Shown: positions 18,801 to 29,984, counted from the stretch's first letter. The stretch: 64,000 nucleotides of DNA from Pararge aegeria (GCF_905163445.1 NC_053197.1:4154001-4218000); one strand, 5' to 3'. Made by a program: numbers and translations. The notes: a model not told the origin generated them from the letters alone.

Positions 18801-19461
18801 TAGATTAATGGTCAGGTGGGTCGTTTACTTGGACAATCCAGTTTTACTACAAAAAAACACCGGACGTGGATACAGCAGACCCTTCTCCAGATTGTAATTA
18901 CATAAAGTTGATCTTAAAAATTCGTGACTAATCTGTCTTTGGCCATCGATTAAATCACCCCAATCCAGTATTCCACAATCCAAGATTGAAATCAAATACA
19001 ATATTTAATTCAGACAGATTTCTTTCTCTCATCCTTTATGGGAAAAGATGATTACAACTACAACAAATAGGTTTGGAAGCCACTTGGTTTTATTTATTTG
19101 TGTTGGCTGAAAAATATTTTAATATTTAACGCGTCGAGGATTATTTTCGAAGTGAATTGCGACAGAGCGGCTTGTAAGACGATAAACATTGTTTGAACGT
19201 AAACAAGTACAGCCATCTACGCAACGTGTTACATTTACACCGAAATGGATCTGCGTTAACGGTCTGTGATAAACTGTGCGGATTACGGAATCTAATATCA
19301 ATAACAGTTTGATATTGGATACCAATTCAGCAGCACAAAATTGAATACTACACTTGAATTCCTTAAACTAGTGCCCTTTTACAAGGTGTAGTATATTTAT
19401 AAACACGTTGTGTCAATTTCAAGACTTTCTTTATTCAAATAAGCATATTAAATTAAATTAA
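18801..19461. other. Unassigned AT-rich sequence
   Basis: No supported feature. It ends in AAATT pentamers at 19447-19467 that may be the residue of a SINE insertion site. Confidence 0.5.
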
Positions 19462-19726
19462 ATTAAATATACTACGACAATACACACATCGCCATCTAGC
19501 CCCAAAGTAAGCGTAGCTTGTGTTATGGGTACTGAGATAGCTGATGAATATTTTTTTTTTTAAGAATATAATACACATAAGTACTTATAATATACAGATA
19601 AACACCCAGACACTGAAAAACATTCATGTTCATCACACAAACACTCTCCAGTTGTGGGAATCGAACCCACGGCCTTGGACTCAGAAAGCAGGGTCGCTGC
19701 CCACTGCGCCACTCGGCCGTCGAAAT
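19462..19726 (-). mobile_element. SINE-A copy, near full length
   Basis: Reversed tail ATATACTACGACAATACACA, body (ACAGATAAACACCCAGACAC, TTCATGTTCATCACACAAAC) and head with B box GGGAATCGAACCCAC, ending CTGCGCCACTCGGCCGTC. It is among the best-preserved copies. Confidence 0.85.
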
Positions 19727-20165
19727 ATATTTACATTAAATTATACAATTATTTAAGTTAATTTTTAAAATGCATCGTATTTCTTCATTAGATTCACTCA
19801 TCTTCACAGTACGAAAAACAAATAAAAATCACAAATTTTCCTAATTTGAATTTGGAATTATCTTCTTTAAAATTTAAACTTTTAGTGATACTAAAACCAG
19901 CCAGATACGAATAGTATCGCCAAAGAGATTTTATTACAAGTTCATACATACTATAATGCGAGAAGACTTTTTCTCCGACCTATTATTTAAAAACGATTTC
20001 ATTGCTAATTAATTATTTAAAATAATTATGTTTTATTAACAGTTTTAATTAATTTCTTTCAAATTACAAACGCAGGAAACGGTCACACAAAGACATCTTT
20101 ATGAAGTTTTAGTATTAATAGAGCATTTTGTGACAGAGCTCATCCTGAAAAGTATTAACGTATTA
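19727..20165. other. Unassigned AT-rich sequence
   Basis: No supported feature between a SINE-A and a Helitron. Confidence 0.5.
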
Positions 20166-20167
20166 AC

Positions 20168-20885
20168 GAACTAGCGGACCCGCGCGACTTCGTCCGCGAA
20201 TAACTCAACTTCAAAAAGTAGTCGTATGTTGTCGCGGACTGTTTTATAGAACTTTAAAGAAACAATTCCGATATACTTACTACGTATATCCGTCGTTTGG
20301 CGTAACTTTTACTGTTCACGCATCGCACGCATCGTAATCTCTCAAAAAAGATATTTTATTATATTATATAAAAATAAGTCTATGAGCTATTTCAGGATGG
20401 TACGCATGCATTCGATCGTTGTCCCATATGACTTTCGACGTGCTGTTATCTGTGAAGAGTTATGTCCTTTATCTCCGACAATATTTATCAGATCTTTATT
20501 AAAATTAGACAATACCTGCTTAATAGTAGACACTTTCAAATAAAAAAAGAATTATTACAATCGATTCAAATTTAACGGAGGTAAGTAGTAATATTGATAA
20601 AAAATGTCATCCCGTTTCCCGGAAGAAACTCACTGTTTATTGGGATAAAAAGTATCCTATATGTTGACCCGGAATATCAGCTACAACTATACCAAATTTT
20701 ATTAGAATCCGTTCAGTAGTTTTCACGTGATGCCCGGACAAACAGACAGACAGACAGACAGACAAAAATTCAATAAAAATCTGTTTTGGACTGAGTATCG
20801 ATTATAAAGCATCCCCCGGTCAAAATTTTCATAATATATTAAATGTACAGAAATCTTCCAGTTACAGATTTATTAAAAGTATAGA
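20168..20885 (-). mobile_element. Helitron-like element, second subfamily, reversed
   Basis: It begins CTAGCGGACCCGCGCGACTT, the reverse of a hairpin-plus-CTAG end (GAC-GAA-GTC core). AGTAGTTTTCACGTGATGCC, (GACA)n at 20739-20764 and AAGCATCCCCCGGTCAAAAT are shared with the copy at 41436-42066. No Rep/helicase frame is present. Confidence 0.7.
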
Positions 20886-20994
20886 TTGACACAAAACATC
20901 AGCCTGATGTCACTGAAAAAAATTTTGCTCGCATTAAAATATTAGATTTCGACAATTATTTTGGATTTGAATTATACTTCGGTTTGATGCCGTC

Positions 20995-21215
20995 ACTGGA
21001 GCTTAGTGTTTAGCCCCTACGTTCGTGTGATTTCGTCGTAATGCTTATTTCTGCCGCCAGACAGCTTTGTAATTATAGGTACATGAGGCTTGAAATTCTA
21101 CACCTCAGGTTGATGGATACCCTGCGAAGTGTTGCTCTGTTTATAAGCGATTTCTTTCCTCCTACCAGTTGATGCGTAGTACTTATCAAACCTTTAGCTC
21201 CTTTTTTAGAGGTAA
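20995..21215 (+). repeat. Repeat D copy
   Basis: GTAATGCTTATTTCTGCCGC, AATTATAGGTACATGAGGCT, CACCTCAGGTTGATGGATAC and TGCGAAGTGTTGCTCTGTTT follow repeat D order. Reverse-strand frame 21073-21261 is an artefact. Confidence 0.65.
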
Positions 21216-21499
21216 CATTTGACACTTCTAACGTTAGTTCAAGAAAAATTATATGTTTCACATATTTTTCTTTCCTCGATTTAAATTTGCTGGTCTCATA
21301 TTTGTATAAATATTAAACAAGCATAATATTTTTACAAACGTCATATATATATAAAACCGAAGTGTTTCATTTGTCATATATAAGAACTTACAGAAACCGT
21401 GTACGCGACTAATATTGAAGCATCAAAAACCACTCCAGTATAGTATGGTTTCTCGAACAAGCGGTAGGTTCTTTCATACCATTTAGCAGTTGACAGCAA

Positions 21500-21545
21500 T
21501 TATTTTACCCCTGATGGTAAAAATTTTACCCCTGATGGTTAAAAT
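21500..21545 (+). repeat. Local 20 bp tandem duplication
   Basis: ATTTTACCCCTGATGGT occurs twice, about 20 bases apart, at the left edge of repeat G. Confidence 0.7.
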
Positions 21546-21675
21546 GGGAAAATAGGAAAAAGTTTGTGAGCTAGCAACATTCCGCAGGTGTACAGTGCGA
21601 CGTGTGCGGGGCGTTTTCACTGTTTTTGGACACAATGCACTGCATAGAATAATGGCCGAATAAGGTTTCTGTATT
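21540..21675 (+). repeat. Repeat G, forward copy
   Basis: GAGCTAGCAACATTCCGCAG, ACACAATGCACTGCATAGAA and TAATGGCCGAATAAGG are the complement of 12645-12775. It is interrupted on the right by an RTE insertion. Confidence 0.7.
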
Positions 21676-21684
21676 TTCTTAATT

Positions 21685-21963
21685 TATCATCATCATCATC
21701 ATTTGAACCAAACGACGTCCACTGCTGGACATAGGTCTTTAGTAGGGAGTTCCACTATGCACGGTCCTGGGCCGCTTGCCTCCAGGGGCTCCTATCGTCT
21801 CACCTGATGTCATCTGTCCAGCTTGTTGGGGGCCGACCTACGCTGCGTTTACCGGTGGGGGGTCGCCATTCCAGCACCTTAAGACCCCAACGTCCATCAG
21901 TTCTCCGAGCTATGTGCCCTGCCCATTGCTACTTCAGCTTCAGGACTCGCTGAGCTATGTCGG
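21685..21963 (-). pseudogene. 5'-truncated RTE LINE with 18 bp target duplication
   Basis: The insert starts with CAT triplets and GTCCACTGCTGGACATAGGT, then GGTGGGGGGTCGCCATTCC, the reversed RTE C-terminal coding and 3' region. TTCTGTATTTTCTTAATT at 21667-21684 is repeated exactly at 21964-21981, so the insertion limits are fixed and the copy is relatively young. It lacks the RT catalytic core. Confidence 0.85.
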
Positions 21964-21981
21964 TTCTGTATTTTCTTAATT

Positions 21982-24450
21982 CAATGAGTCTTAACTATCG
22001 CAAGATACCGGGCTTCACACTACTGAACTTTACACGTTTTAAGTGATGAATAAAGTTTTACATGGTAGTGAGATAATGGCTTAACTACGAATATATTAGT
22101 AAACTTAAAACTAGAGATATGAGGGTTTCAAACTGCGATAAAGATTTAATTATTACCTTTAAATAACTTTAAGACACCTAAATTACGGACGGTCTATCCA
22201 TTTAGTTTTAGTTTAGGTTTACGACTAAAGCAGTAGTTGAAAATTACTCGAGCATTAATGTAGTGGTAATGAGACAACTTTGCTTTAGCAGCATAATATT
22301 TCAGGCACGAATCTCTTCAATTTGTAATTTTAATTCGCTTCGTTGACCCATTTATTACTTGTTATGTAGAATATGTTTCACATTTAGTAAAGCGTAAATT
22401 ATTAAGTCTAGATGTATTAATTATATTAATTTGCACTTAGTTTGTGTTGTAATAAATTAATTTGCAATAAAATCTGTTCATTTGCGAATTAGATTTTTTT
22501 TAATTAACTGAAAGATACAAAGGTTGTTGAAAAAATGGTTTCTTAAGAAAAAATAGGTTTTAGGTAGGTATATATAATAATACGTTATTGAAATATGTAT
22601 CGAACTTTTCGTCCCTCTCCCCAGTATAAGTTATGGAACCCTAAAAAGAAATATCGGTCTCATGGCCACAGATAAAAGAATATTAAACGACTCAATTTCA
22701 CACAATACCGAGAAATTGTACCGAAGGGAGCAATTTCAGTCAATTACTGCTGAAATAATTTTACTACCATCCTAGTAACCTGTTTTGGTCACTCGTAAAA
22801 CTTCATTTCAGTCCCATATTACGTCACTGTCGTTTTACGATTCTGTGCTAAAGAGTGTTTGCTTTTTATTGGCTCATGCTCTCCTAGTAGCTTAGCCAAC
22901 TTTAATTCAAAGCAGTATCTGGACAATTCTACCGGATTTTTAGTATTTATGAATTCTTCCTAGATTCATTCTCGTAATATACGAGATGTCATATTGATTA
23001 ATGGTGTCTCCACAGAAAAGTCAAAAATGTTTTCTTTTCTGTGGTTACAAACTAGAGGTTAACGAATCGGTATCTTTTAGATATCTATATGTTTTCTTGT
23101 CAATATATTTTGGGTTTAAACTTTCTTAGCTTTCTTTATCAGCCTTTGAACAATTTATGTTGTAAAAAGCGTTTGAACTAGGTTAAGTCTCACGCATACA
23201 GCCTTTTAATTTTTATTTTTATTTCCCAAATGTCAGCTTGTCCGATTTCGGATCACAGGCTATGGAGTACGAGTATGAAAATATTTTGGAATCGATTGAA
23301 ATAATGCTAGCTAATGTTTTTCTGTCAAGAAATTTTAAGTACTACTTAGTTCAGAGGTTGCCATTAGGCAAAGGAAATTGGCACTCATCTCTTATTATTT
23401 TGTTCCCGATCCTTAGAGAGCGCGTTAAGCCCTCAGTCCCGGTTATTATAATTTGTCAAACACAACATTCTAACATTACCTAAAGATATCACCGGATAAT
23501 TAAATCAATGACTGATAAAAAATCAATCTTGTGGGAGAGAAATTGTTCTTAGGAGAGACAGGAACAGAACAGGAATGCCATATGTCGAAATGGAACGGAA
23601 TATTTATACGATTTTACGAGGAACCTCAGAGAATGTACCAAATTATAAATTTAAATTTAGAACAAGCTTATTCAATTTTTAAAAATTGTGTATTTATAGA
23701 CATTATTTATGCAACATCTAGACGATTCAGGAGTTCAGTTTGGAAACGAATACAGTGAAGACCAAGAAGAAGTAAAAGTGGAAGAGAAGATGTTCAAGCA
23801 GTGCTCGTGAAACTCAATCATGTAGAGTTGTAAATGTCCCGGAGTTTCTGTACTAATAAAGGCAGTCTAGTTATTCCAATTTACGCTCGTAACAGTAGGC
23901 TAACAATGAAACAATTTCACCATAAAACTATTGCATTAATGCGTAGGTATTATAACTGAGATACCCACCGAATGCTGTCATCGCTTTAGATATAGCAGTC
24001 ACTTCTGAACTATTGTGATTGACGTTTACGAGCGGATTTTAGTGTCGCTTTCAACATCTCTAATGCGTTTTAGAATTAAATAATTTGTTCGTTTTATGTA
24101 GGCTGAACTGCGGTATTTGAACTTTTATATACTCGCACAGTTTAGTGACTTTGTATACCCGAAACTACTAAAAAAACGTTTTCGTCATTCACTAAAATCA
24201 AAGTTTCTAACCTAGTTCCCTAGAGATCATCTAGAGTTGCAGTCAGACATATTGAATGAAGATAGACTTCCTCGTATATACGATGACAAAATTCACAAAA
24301 CTACTCCATTAATATTTTCTCCTTCATGAGCTCTCTAGGACTGCACTTTCGTTATAATGTTTTAATACAATAAACAAATTGGTAATTATCATAATCAGTC
24401 AAAAGTAAGAAAAACCCATTTCCAGGAAAAGGTCTCCTATCTCCGCGCTT
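21982..24450. other. Long unassigned AT-rich stretch
   Basis: About 2.5 kb without a recognised gene or repeat. Frames of 75-81 codons at 23238-23483 and 23531-23758 have no known motif. This is the longest repeat-poor stretch and could be intron or old, decayed sequence. Confidence 0.5.
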
Positions 24451-24454
24451 ACAA

Positions 24455-24492
24455 GTGAGGGATCGCCAATCCAGCACCTTGGGACACTAACA
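24455..24492 (-). repeat. Short RTE fragment
   Basis: GAGGGATCGCCAATCCAGCA followed by CCTTGGGACACTAAC matches the GGTCGCCATTCCAGCACCTT part of reversed RTE copies at 21850 and 51630. Confidence 0.5.
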
Positions 24493-24934
24493 TACAATAT
24501 GTGAAAAGGAATGCAAATTATAGGCATCTATTAACAACACAATACTAAAGATAGAATATTATGATTTCAGACTTTGTTTTGGTCTGATTGTAAACTTTAA
24601 TTATACTTTCTTTCGTGTTTAAATATTTCACTGCGAAAAGCTTGAATGCTATTGAATAACATCACGTTTTCCATGATATGCGATGTTAGAGTAGTTCTCG
24701 GTTTTTAAACTTACTAAATAGCTGCAATAAATGTACGTAAAGATACTAAACAAACTAAAAGTATAATTAAAAGTAACAAAAATGTCCCACTGCTAGGAAA
24801 ATGGGACAGCATGAAATTTAGAATCGCTTATGTGCTGCTGTGGCGGCTTACACTTATTCGTTCGTTTGCTCTTCACAACCGATGGAGTAAGACCTATAAC
24901 GCATTGTAGATCCCTGGGATAGTGTGGGCCCGGA

Positions 24935-25207
24935 CCCTCTACAGAGCACGGGTCTCCTCCCATAGTGAGAAGGGATTATGGCCCAGGTCCACCACGCTAG
25001 CCCAGTGGTGGCTTTCACACACCTTTGAAAGCACTATGCAGAACTCTCAGGCATGCAGGTTTCCTCATGATGTTTACCTTAACTGTTGAAGCAAGTGATA
25101 TTTAATTACTTGAAACGCACATAGCAAAGTTAGGGGTGCGTGCTGGGCTCGAGCTCGGCCCCCCCAAAGATAAGTCGAGCTCCTACCCACTGGGCTATCA
25201 CCGCTTT
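24935..25207 (-). mobile_element. SINE-B copy, near full length
   Basis: GAGCACGGGTCTCCTCCCAT, GGTCCACCACGCTAGCCCAG, ACTGTTGAAGCAAGTGATAT, and the head with GGGCTCGAGCTCGGC and CCACTGGGCTATCACCGC are in reversed SINE-B order. Confidence 0.85.
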
Positions 25208-25274
25208 TTTCAATAGTTTTAATAAAATACTGTAAAGACCGTAGACATCGTTTTAGTAGAAGCAACTAGGCTAG

Positions 25275-25440
25275 TGCGGGTAATGCTTATTTCTGCCGCC
25301 AAGTAGACCGAAGGGCGTGGTTGCATGTTTAGGAACATAATGTTTAACACCTATGGTACTTCAGGTTCATTGACACAGGTTGCCACTTTGTATATGGTGT
25401 GTAAAAACAGAGCAACACCTTGCATGCCCTGCAAAGCTCT
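25275..25440 (+). repeat. Repeat D copy, rearranged
   Basis: GTAATGCTTATTTCTGCCGC, CGAAGGGCGTGGTTGC and GTTTAACACCTATGGTAC match repeat D, followed by an altered end where AAACAGAGCAACACC and its reverse AGCTCTGTTTTTAG both appear. Confidence 0.6.
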
Positions 25441-25446
25441 GTTTTT

Positions 25447-25610
25447 AGTTGAAGTGTTGTGGCACGCTTGACTGTTCGTCGCCACTCCTCTCTGGCAGCT
25501 GCCTTTCTAGCACATTCATGTAAGGCGACAGCCACTGCAGCCTTTATTTGGTCGGCCCATCTCATGGGCGATCCTCGTCAATTATATCTAGCTGTAAAAA
25601 TTAAAATATA
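25447..25610 (-). pseudogene. LINE RT C-terminal fragment, second family
   Basis: The reverse strand reads MRWADQIKAAVAVALHECAR and then AAAREEWRRTVKRATT, preceded out of frame by DEDRP. The RWxDQI block and the W-R-x3-RAT end fit the C-terminal tail of an endonuclease-reverse transcriptase that differs from the RTE copies nearby. There is one frameshift and no catalytic core. Confidence 0.65.
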
Positions 25611-25728
25611 ACAAAATGTGTTAAGAAACTGGCTCAATATAGCTGTAAAAATAAAGGAGCAGCACTGGTTTCAGTCAGCCGTTATATCATCGGATTACGT
25701 AACTCTCTCTCTCTCTACGTCGTGTTCC
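25611..25728. other. Unassigned sequence between two RT fragments
   Basis: No feature except a CT-rich tract (CTCTCTCTCTCTAC) at 25701-25716. Confidence 0.5.
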
Positions 25729-26390
25729 TCATTGCTGAGGGTCGTGACCCCTTCCACTGACAACTTTTTGGACGATTTTGAGCCATTTGACTCGGCTTTG
25801 AGCAACGTTTAAAGCCGTATGCACTTTGGTGTCGAGAACAGTGCGGATTTGATCCGACCAACGAATCGGGCTACGTCCTCGAGGTCTCTTTCCTTCCACT
25901 TTGCCAGTGACCACTATCTTTTCAAGATTGTCTCCATCTCTTCTGGCAATGTGACCGAAGTACTCGAGAATCCTCTTAAGACAGGTGGTTGATAGCCTTC
26001 TTGTAATTTTAAGCTGTCTCAAAATCGATGCGTTGGTCCTGCGTGCCGTCCACGGGACAACATTCTCCTCCAGCACCACATCTCAAAAGCGTCAATACGT
26101 TGTCTATCAGCTGCTTTAATGGTCCATGTCTCAGCTGCATACGTAAATATAGGAAAAATAAGTGCGCGGACCAGACGCACTTTTGTCTTGATTGAGATAT
26201 TCCTGTCTTTCCAAGTCCTATGTAGCTGTGACATTGCGCTTTTGGCCAATCCGATTCGCCTTCGAACTTCAGTTTCACAAGAACCAGTGGCACTAATATT
26301 GGAACCCAGGTAAATAAAGTTCTCCACGATTTCGAGATTTAGCGAGCCAGGACTATACATTACGTAACTATAACTATACAAATAACATGA
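25729..26390 (-). pseudogene. RTE-type reverse transcriptase C-terminal half, frameshifted
   Basis: Upstream part (about 26080-26350): VENFIYLGSNISATGSCETE, then SIKTKVRLVRALIFPIFTYA and AETW. Downstream part (25729-26070): RTNASILRQLKI, ILEYFGHIARRDGDNLEKIV and KVEGKRPRGRSPIRWSDQIR, ending GRGHDPQQ before a stop. A frameshift near 26070 separates them. These are the post-catalytic YLGS, ETW and RGRSPxRW blocks of RTE-like LINEs. The endonuclease domain and YADD core are absent, so the copy is 5'-truncated and dead. Confidence 0.85.
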
Positions 26391-26395
26391 ACAAC

Positions 26396-26791
26396 TCCTA
26401 CTAATATTATAAATGTGAAAGTGTAAAGCTTTGTTACTCAATCACGCAAAAGGGCTGAACGGATTTGGATGAAATTTGACATGAGTCCATGTCAAAGGCT
26501 ACATGCCTTTGACATGGACTCTTGTCCATGTCAAATGCTACTTTTTATCCTGATTCCTTAAGAAGTTCCAGAGGGAACACTGAAAATTATTTTCGAGCTT
26601 AACCGCGGCTGACAGCTTCGGAATTTAGTATCATGTCACCTATGCTATGAAAGAGGACATATAAATTCTATACCGATCTCTCAAATAGTTCCCGTGGTAG
26701 GATTAAAAAATGTTAACGAGCGAACTTTTAAACCAATTTCTGAAGTCGTGTTCAGAAAGTCTGTGTTCTGTCGTGGGCAGAAGCTAGTAAG
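26396..26791 (+). mobile_element. Helitron-like element, third subfamily
   Basis: It starts CTACTAATATTATAAATGTG and ends GTCGTGGGCAGAAGCTAGTA. The 3' half (AAATAGTTCCCGTGGTAGGA, AACGAGCGAA) is shared with 35334-35591. A perfect 17 bp hairpin is embedded at 26483-26521. Confidence 0.75.
26483..26521. repeat. Perfect 17 bp hairpin inside a Helitron
   Basis: GAGTCCATGTCAAAGGC at 26483-26499 and GCCTTTGACATGGACTC at 26505-26521 are exact complements with loop TACAT. A third, direct copy (GTCCATGTCAAATGCTAC) follows at 26524-26541. Confidence 0.9.
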
Positions 26792-27284
26792 AAATAACCA
26801 AGAAACCAGAACGTAAGAGATAAACACAGAAGTCAAAATCATCTATGACGTGCCTTTAATATATGGACTTTCGGGCCCATCGAATAAACTGAAAACATTT
26901 AGGGCAAAGATAACCCAACGAAAGCTCAAATTGGGCAATTAAATAACAATCACGCCTTGTTTCACTGCCGGGACTTCGGTTCAGAGGTTATCGCCATTTA
27001 AGGAACACATGTGAACATTTGGAACGATGGTGTCTTTTATTACGTCATCGGTCCTTCGCAGTGTGTTTAGATAAATAGGTTTTGGTTTGTTTTTGTACTG
27101 TTTTTTCAGTGATTCTGTGGAGCTGTAATAGGTATGCTTTGGTGACCTTGACTTAAATAAGCATATGCCCAATATGTTTAGTGTTTACCATATGTTATTT
27201 TAAAGCCATAAAAGGTTTGTTGCACGTATCTATAACACAAAATGTTGGTATTGTAAGTCTGTATTTTTTTTGCTTAAGATTATA
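26792..27284. other. Unassigned sequence
   Basis: No supported gene or repeat is visible. The 63-codon reverse frame at 26981-27172 has no known motif. Confidence 0.5.
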
Positions 27285-27440
27285 ATTTTATTTATTTTTA
27301 TTTATTTATACACTTTATTTGTACACCACAAATAGTAAAAAAGAACAATGGACACAACAAAAATAAACTTAAAAAGTAGGATACAAAGGGCGGCCTTATC
27401 GCTTAGTAGCGATCTCTTCCAGGCAACCTTAGGATATAAT
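27285..27440 (-). repeat. LINE 3' end with conserved hairpin
   Basis: A TTTATTTATTTATAC tail with ACTTTATTTGTACACC leads to GGCGGCCTTATCGCTTAGTA and GCGATCTCTTCCAGGCAACC. On the reverse strand this is the 3' end of a LINE with an AATAAAGTG signal and TAAATAAA tail. A small hairpin ATCGC/GCGAT is at 27398-27413. Copies are at 54885 and 56265. Confidence 0.65.
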
Positions 27441-27616
27441 ATTAGGTCCCGACCATTTTCACGAAGAATTGCTTTTATTCTCAGACAAAAAAGATTCCTA
27501 TGTTTTATGCAGAATCTCGTATAATATCTGTGACATTCCGATTCACATCCATAGAGCCGTTTCTGTCTGATTGAATACCAAACATTTCACATAAATTTTA
27601 TCGTTTTTTGACAATC

Positions 27617-27670
27617 TCCCTGGCGCAACGGTGAGCGCCGTGAATTTAAGCAGCGGGTCCGGGGTACAGC
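27617..27670 (+). repeat. SINE-C head fragment
   Basis: ATCTCCCTGGCGCAACGGTG and AGCGCCGTGAATTTAAGCAG match the SINE-C tRNA-like head. The B box is damaged (GGTCCGGGGTACAG) and the body is absent. Confidence 0.6.
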
Positions 27671-27888
27671 AGGCAGCATATGAAATGAATGGATACAGGC
27701 GGCCCGCACTCGTATAGAAGAAATCTGCATGATAGAAAAGGCCACTAAAAGTCTCGGAGTTATGTATCGATCTTTTTGCCTAAGTGTCTCACTGTGCCCT
27801 AATCTATTAAATAAATATGAGCTTAAATAATATTTAACCTAACAACATAAATTGAAAATATATTTATTATTTACAGAGGAAACAATAA

Positions 27889-27904
27889 ATATATATATAT
27901 ATAT
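27889..27904. repeat. AT dinucleotide run
   Basis: An (AT)8 tract. Confidence 0.9.
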
Positions 27905-28600
27905 GTCATGGTGATCGTATTTCAAAGGCATTTAGCCCTTGAATACGAGCATTAATATTTTGGCTTCTTTTCCAAATAACAAAACGTTTACCATTTCGGC
28001 GCGATCTTTTTATCTTATTTCTTAGTACGGTCATAAAGTAGGTCGCACTCCCCAACTTAAGTTCAATAGTGTAAGAGCCAGTGAACTAATTATCAAATAT
28101 GTTATATTAACTGTCTACATACACTCATAGATTCCAAACTTATAACCGTTTTGAATTTATGAATGGTAAAATTTAACTCTGTTTGAATGTATTTTGTATG
28201 CAAGTAAGTTCTGTTAACTGCAATATGTGTGGGTAATATCCAGCAAGGTGCCTAGGCACCTACTATAAAGTATTATATAGTCACTAATTGCCTCCTACTT
28301 ATTTGAATACAGAGCACACAACTGCACCATAGACGTCAACAAAATGTAAACATCGCTCATCATGCACAAATTGTTCGCTCGCTCTCGGCCTACATTCTAC
28401 AGCCTTCACTCACAGCAGATGTTGCGAATGTTGAATTTCTTTCATTGTTTTCTCCGAAGCGTCGGCTTCTTATACGTCGCTATTTGTTTTTATTTGCTAC
28501 TCGTCTCCCTTGACATAAATGCGGACGTTTATTTTAAATTAGCGGATGAGATGCATTCCAATCTCCTCGCGTGCTGATTACTGTTAGCAATATGAAAATG
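27905..28600. other. Unassigned sequence
   Basis: No supported gene. A 71-codon frame at 28362-28577 has a hydrophobic stretch (FLYVAICFYLLLVSL) but no recognisable family and no other support. Confidence 0.4.
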
Positions 28601-28627
28601 GACGAAAAGTATTTTTAATATGGCACT

Positions 28628-28750
28628 AAGATTTACAATAAATTACCGGAAGAGCTGCCTGATAAAAAACTTAGTACATATAAGCTTAAACGTAAATTAA
28701 AACAGGGGCTAGATGGCGATGTGTGTATTTTCGTAGTATATTTATTATTT
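28628..28750 (+). pseudogene. Jockey/CR1-like LINE C-terminus joined to SINE-A tail
   Basis: The frame at 28628-28705 reads KIYNKLPEELPDKKLSTYK, a block like the one near the end of Jockey- or CR1-type LINE ORF2 proteins. It runs directly into GGGCTAGATGGCGATGTGTG and TCGTAGTATATTTATT, the last 45 bases of SINE-A. Either a truncated SINE inserted here or SINE-A shares its tail with this LINE. Confidence 0.6.
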
Positions 28751-29024
28751 ATTTTATTATTAGTATTGTTATGTATTCGAAGATTGGGAATAAGAACACC
28801 TGAAGAATACCTGACGAATGAACTCTAGTGAGACTTATTAGCTTTTAAGTCCAAAGTTTCAGAACACTCTACCAAGCGCATGTTAATAGTCCAGAACGGT
28901 AGCTGCGTTCACAAGGTATCATACTTGATTACTTGTTTCACTTTGAAGTTCCTTCGGTTGGCTCTGAGAGCAGACTCGTAGAACCTTCTTTACTCGGAAA
29001 TCTTTCTGCTCAAAGGTTATTTGT

Positions 29025-29228
29025 CAAGTAGACCCAGTTTATATGCACTTTTGTCAGTCTGTTTGTAGTGTCTCTACCATCGGTTTAGAAGGCAGATTCC
29101 ACTGAAAAGAGCCGACAAGAAACTCAGCAGATTGCTCTTTTTCAACATCATTTTACAGTTTACAATCTTTTAAATTTTCTATCATGTGAGAGATGAGGGC
29201 GGAGCCTGCTTCCAAGCAGCTTCGTGAG
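29025..29228 (+). repeat. Repeat E copy
   Basis: AGACCCAGTTTATATGCACT, AGAAGGCAGATTCCACTGA, CTCAGCAGATTGCTCTTTTT and CCTGCTTCCAAGCAGCTT give a complete copy and serve as reference for repeat E. Confidence 0.7.
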
Positions 29229-29384
29229 TACTGGATCTCTATTTTTTGAAGCAACACTTCGCACGGTATGAAGAAAAACGAAGTACAACATGCCAATCTG
29301 TGTCCATTAAAAGAGGCTTAGCCTCTTGTGTGTAATTACAGAATTACATCGAAAATCGTGCTCTTCAGACCATAACAACTGAAG

Positions 29385-29550
29385 GTAAGTACAAAATAGC
29401 GGCACTGTAAACAGAGCAGCAGTTCGCAGGGCATACATGGAACACGTCCTATAAAGTGCCGTTATGTGCCTATAAGCTTGAGGCGTAGGGGTTAAGCCTC
29501 ACGTGCCTGTAATAACACCGGAAACCACGCCCTGCTGACCTCTGTCACAA
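29385..29550 (-). repeat. Repeat D, reversed copy
   Basis: ACAGAGCAGCAGTTCGCAGG, CATACATGGAACACGTCCT, GAGGCGTAGGGGTTAAGCCT and ACGTGCCTGTAATAACACCG are repeat D in reverse. Confidence 0.65.
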
Positions 29551-29984
29551 AAAGTACTAAGTGTCATAAAATAGTCACGTCGATTTGTAAAACATCCTCC
29601 TTTTGACGGTCGGTTGGAAGATCATCGAGGTTGTCAAAATACAAAACGTAATTTTTTGTGAGAGGCGCTGCATCAACCAATTTGCATTTTATTATGGAGT
29701 AATGTGTTTTAAATGGACGCGAAGGACGCCTGTTGTGAAAATGCGTAGTATTTTGTTTTTATTGCTTTCAATCGATAAAGCAGAAGCACATTGCATCTGT
29801 TAGTTCAGCTCCCTAGACATAATATGACAGCTTAAATAATGTTGTTCCCAAATGTGACATACGAACTACGTGTTACGAAAAACATTGTTTATTCAGTAGT
29901 ATTTCGAATTTTACTTATTGCAATTATATTAAACTTATACCGGTAATCGGTTAGCCACACTTCTAAGTTCTGTCTCGGTAGCGT

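Noticed and set aside
19447..19467. AAATT pentamer run as telomere-like repeat
   Set aside because: The lepidopteran telomere repeat is TTAGG, which is not arrayed here; this is a short local slippage tract.
25729..26390. Functional reverse transcriptase gene
   Set aside because: Only the C-terminal part remains, with a frameshift near 26070 and no catalytic core or endonuclease.
28362..28577. Small secreted or membrane protein
   Set aside because: A hydrophobic stretch is present, but there is no conserved motif, promoter or splice context, and AT-rich DNA often gives such frames.
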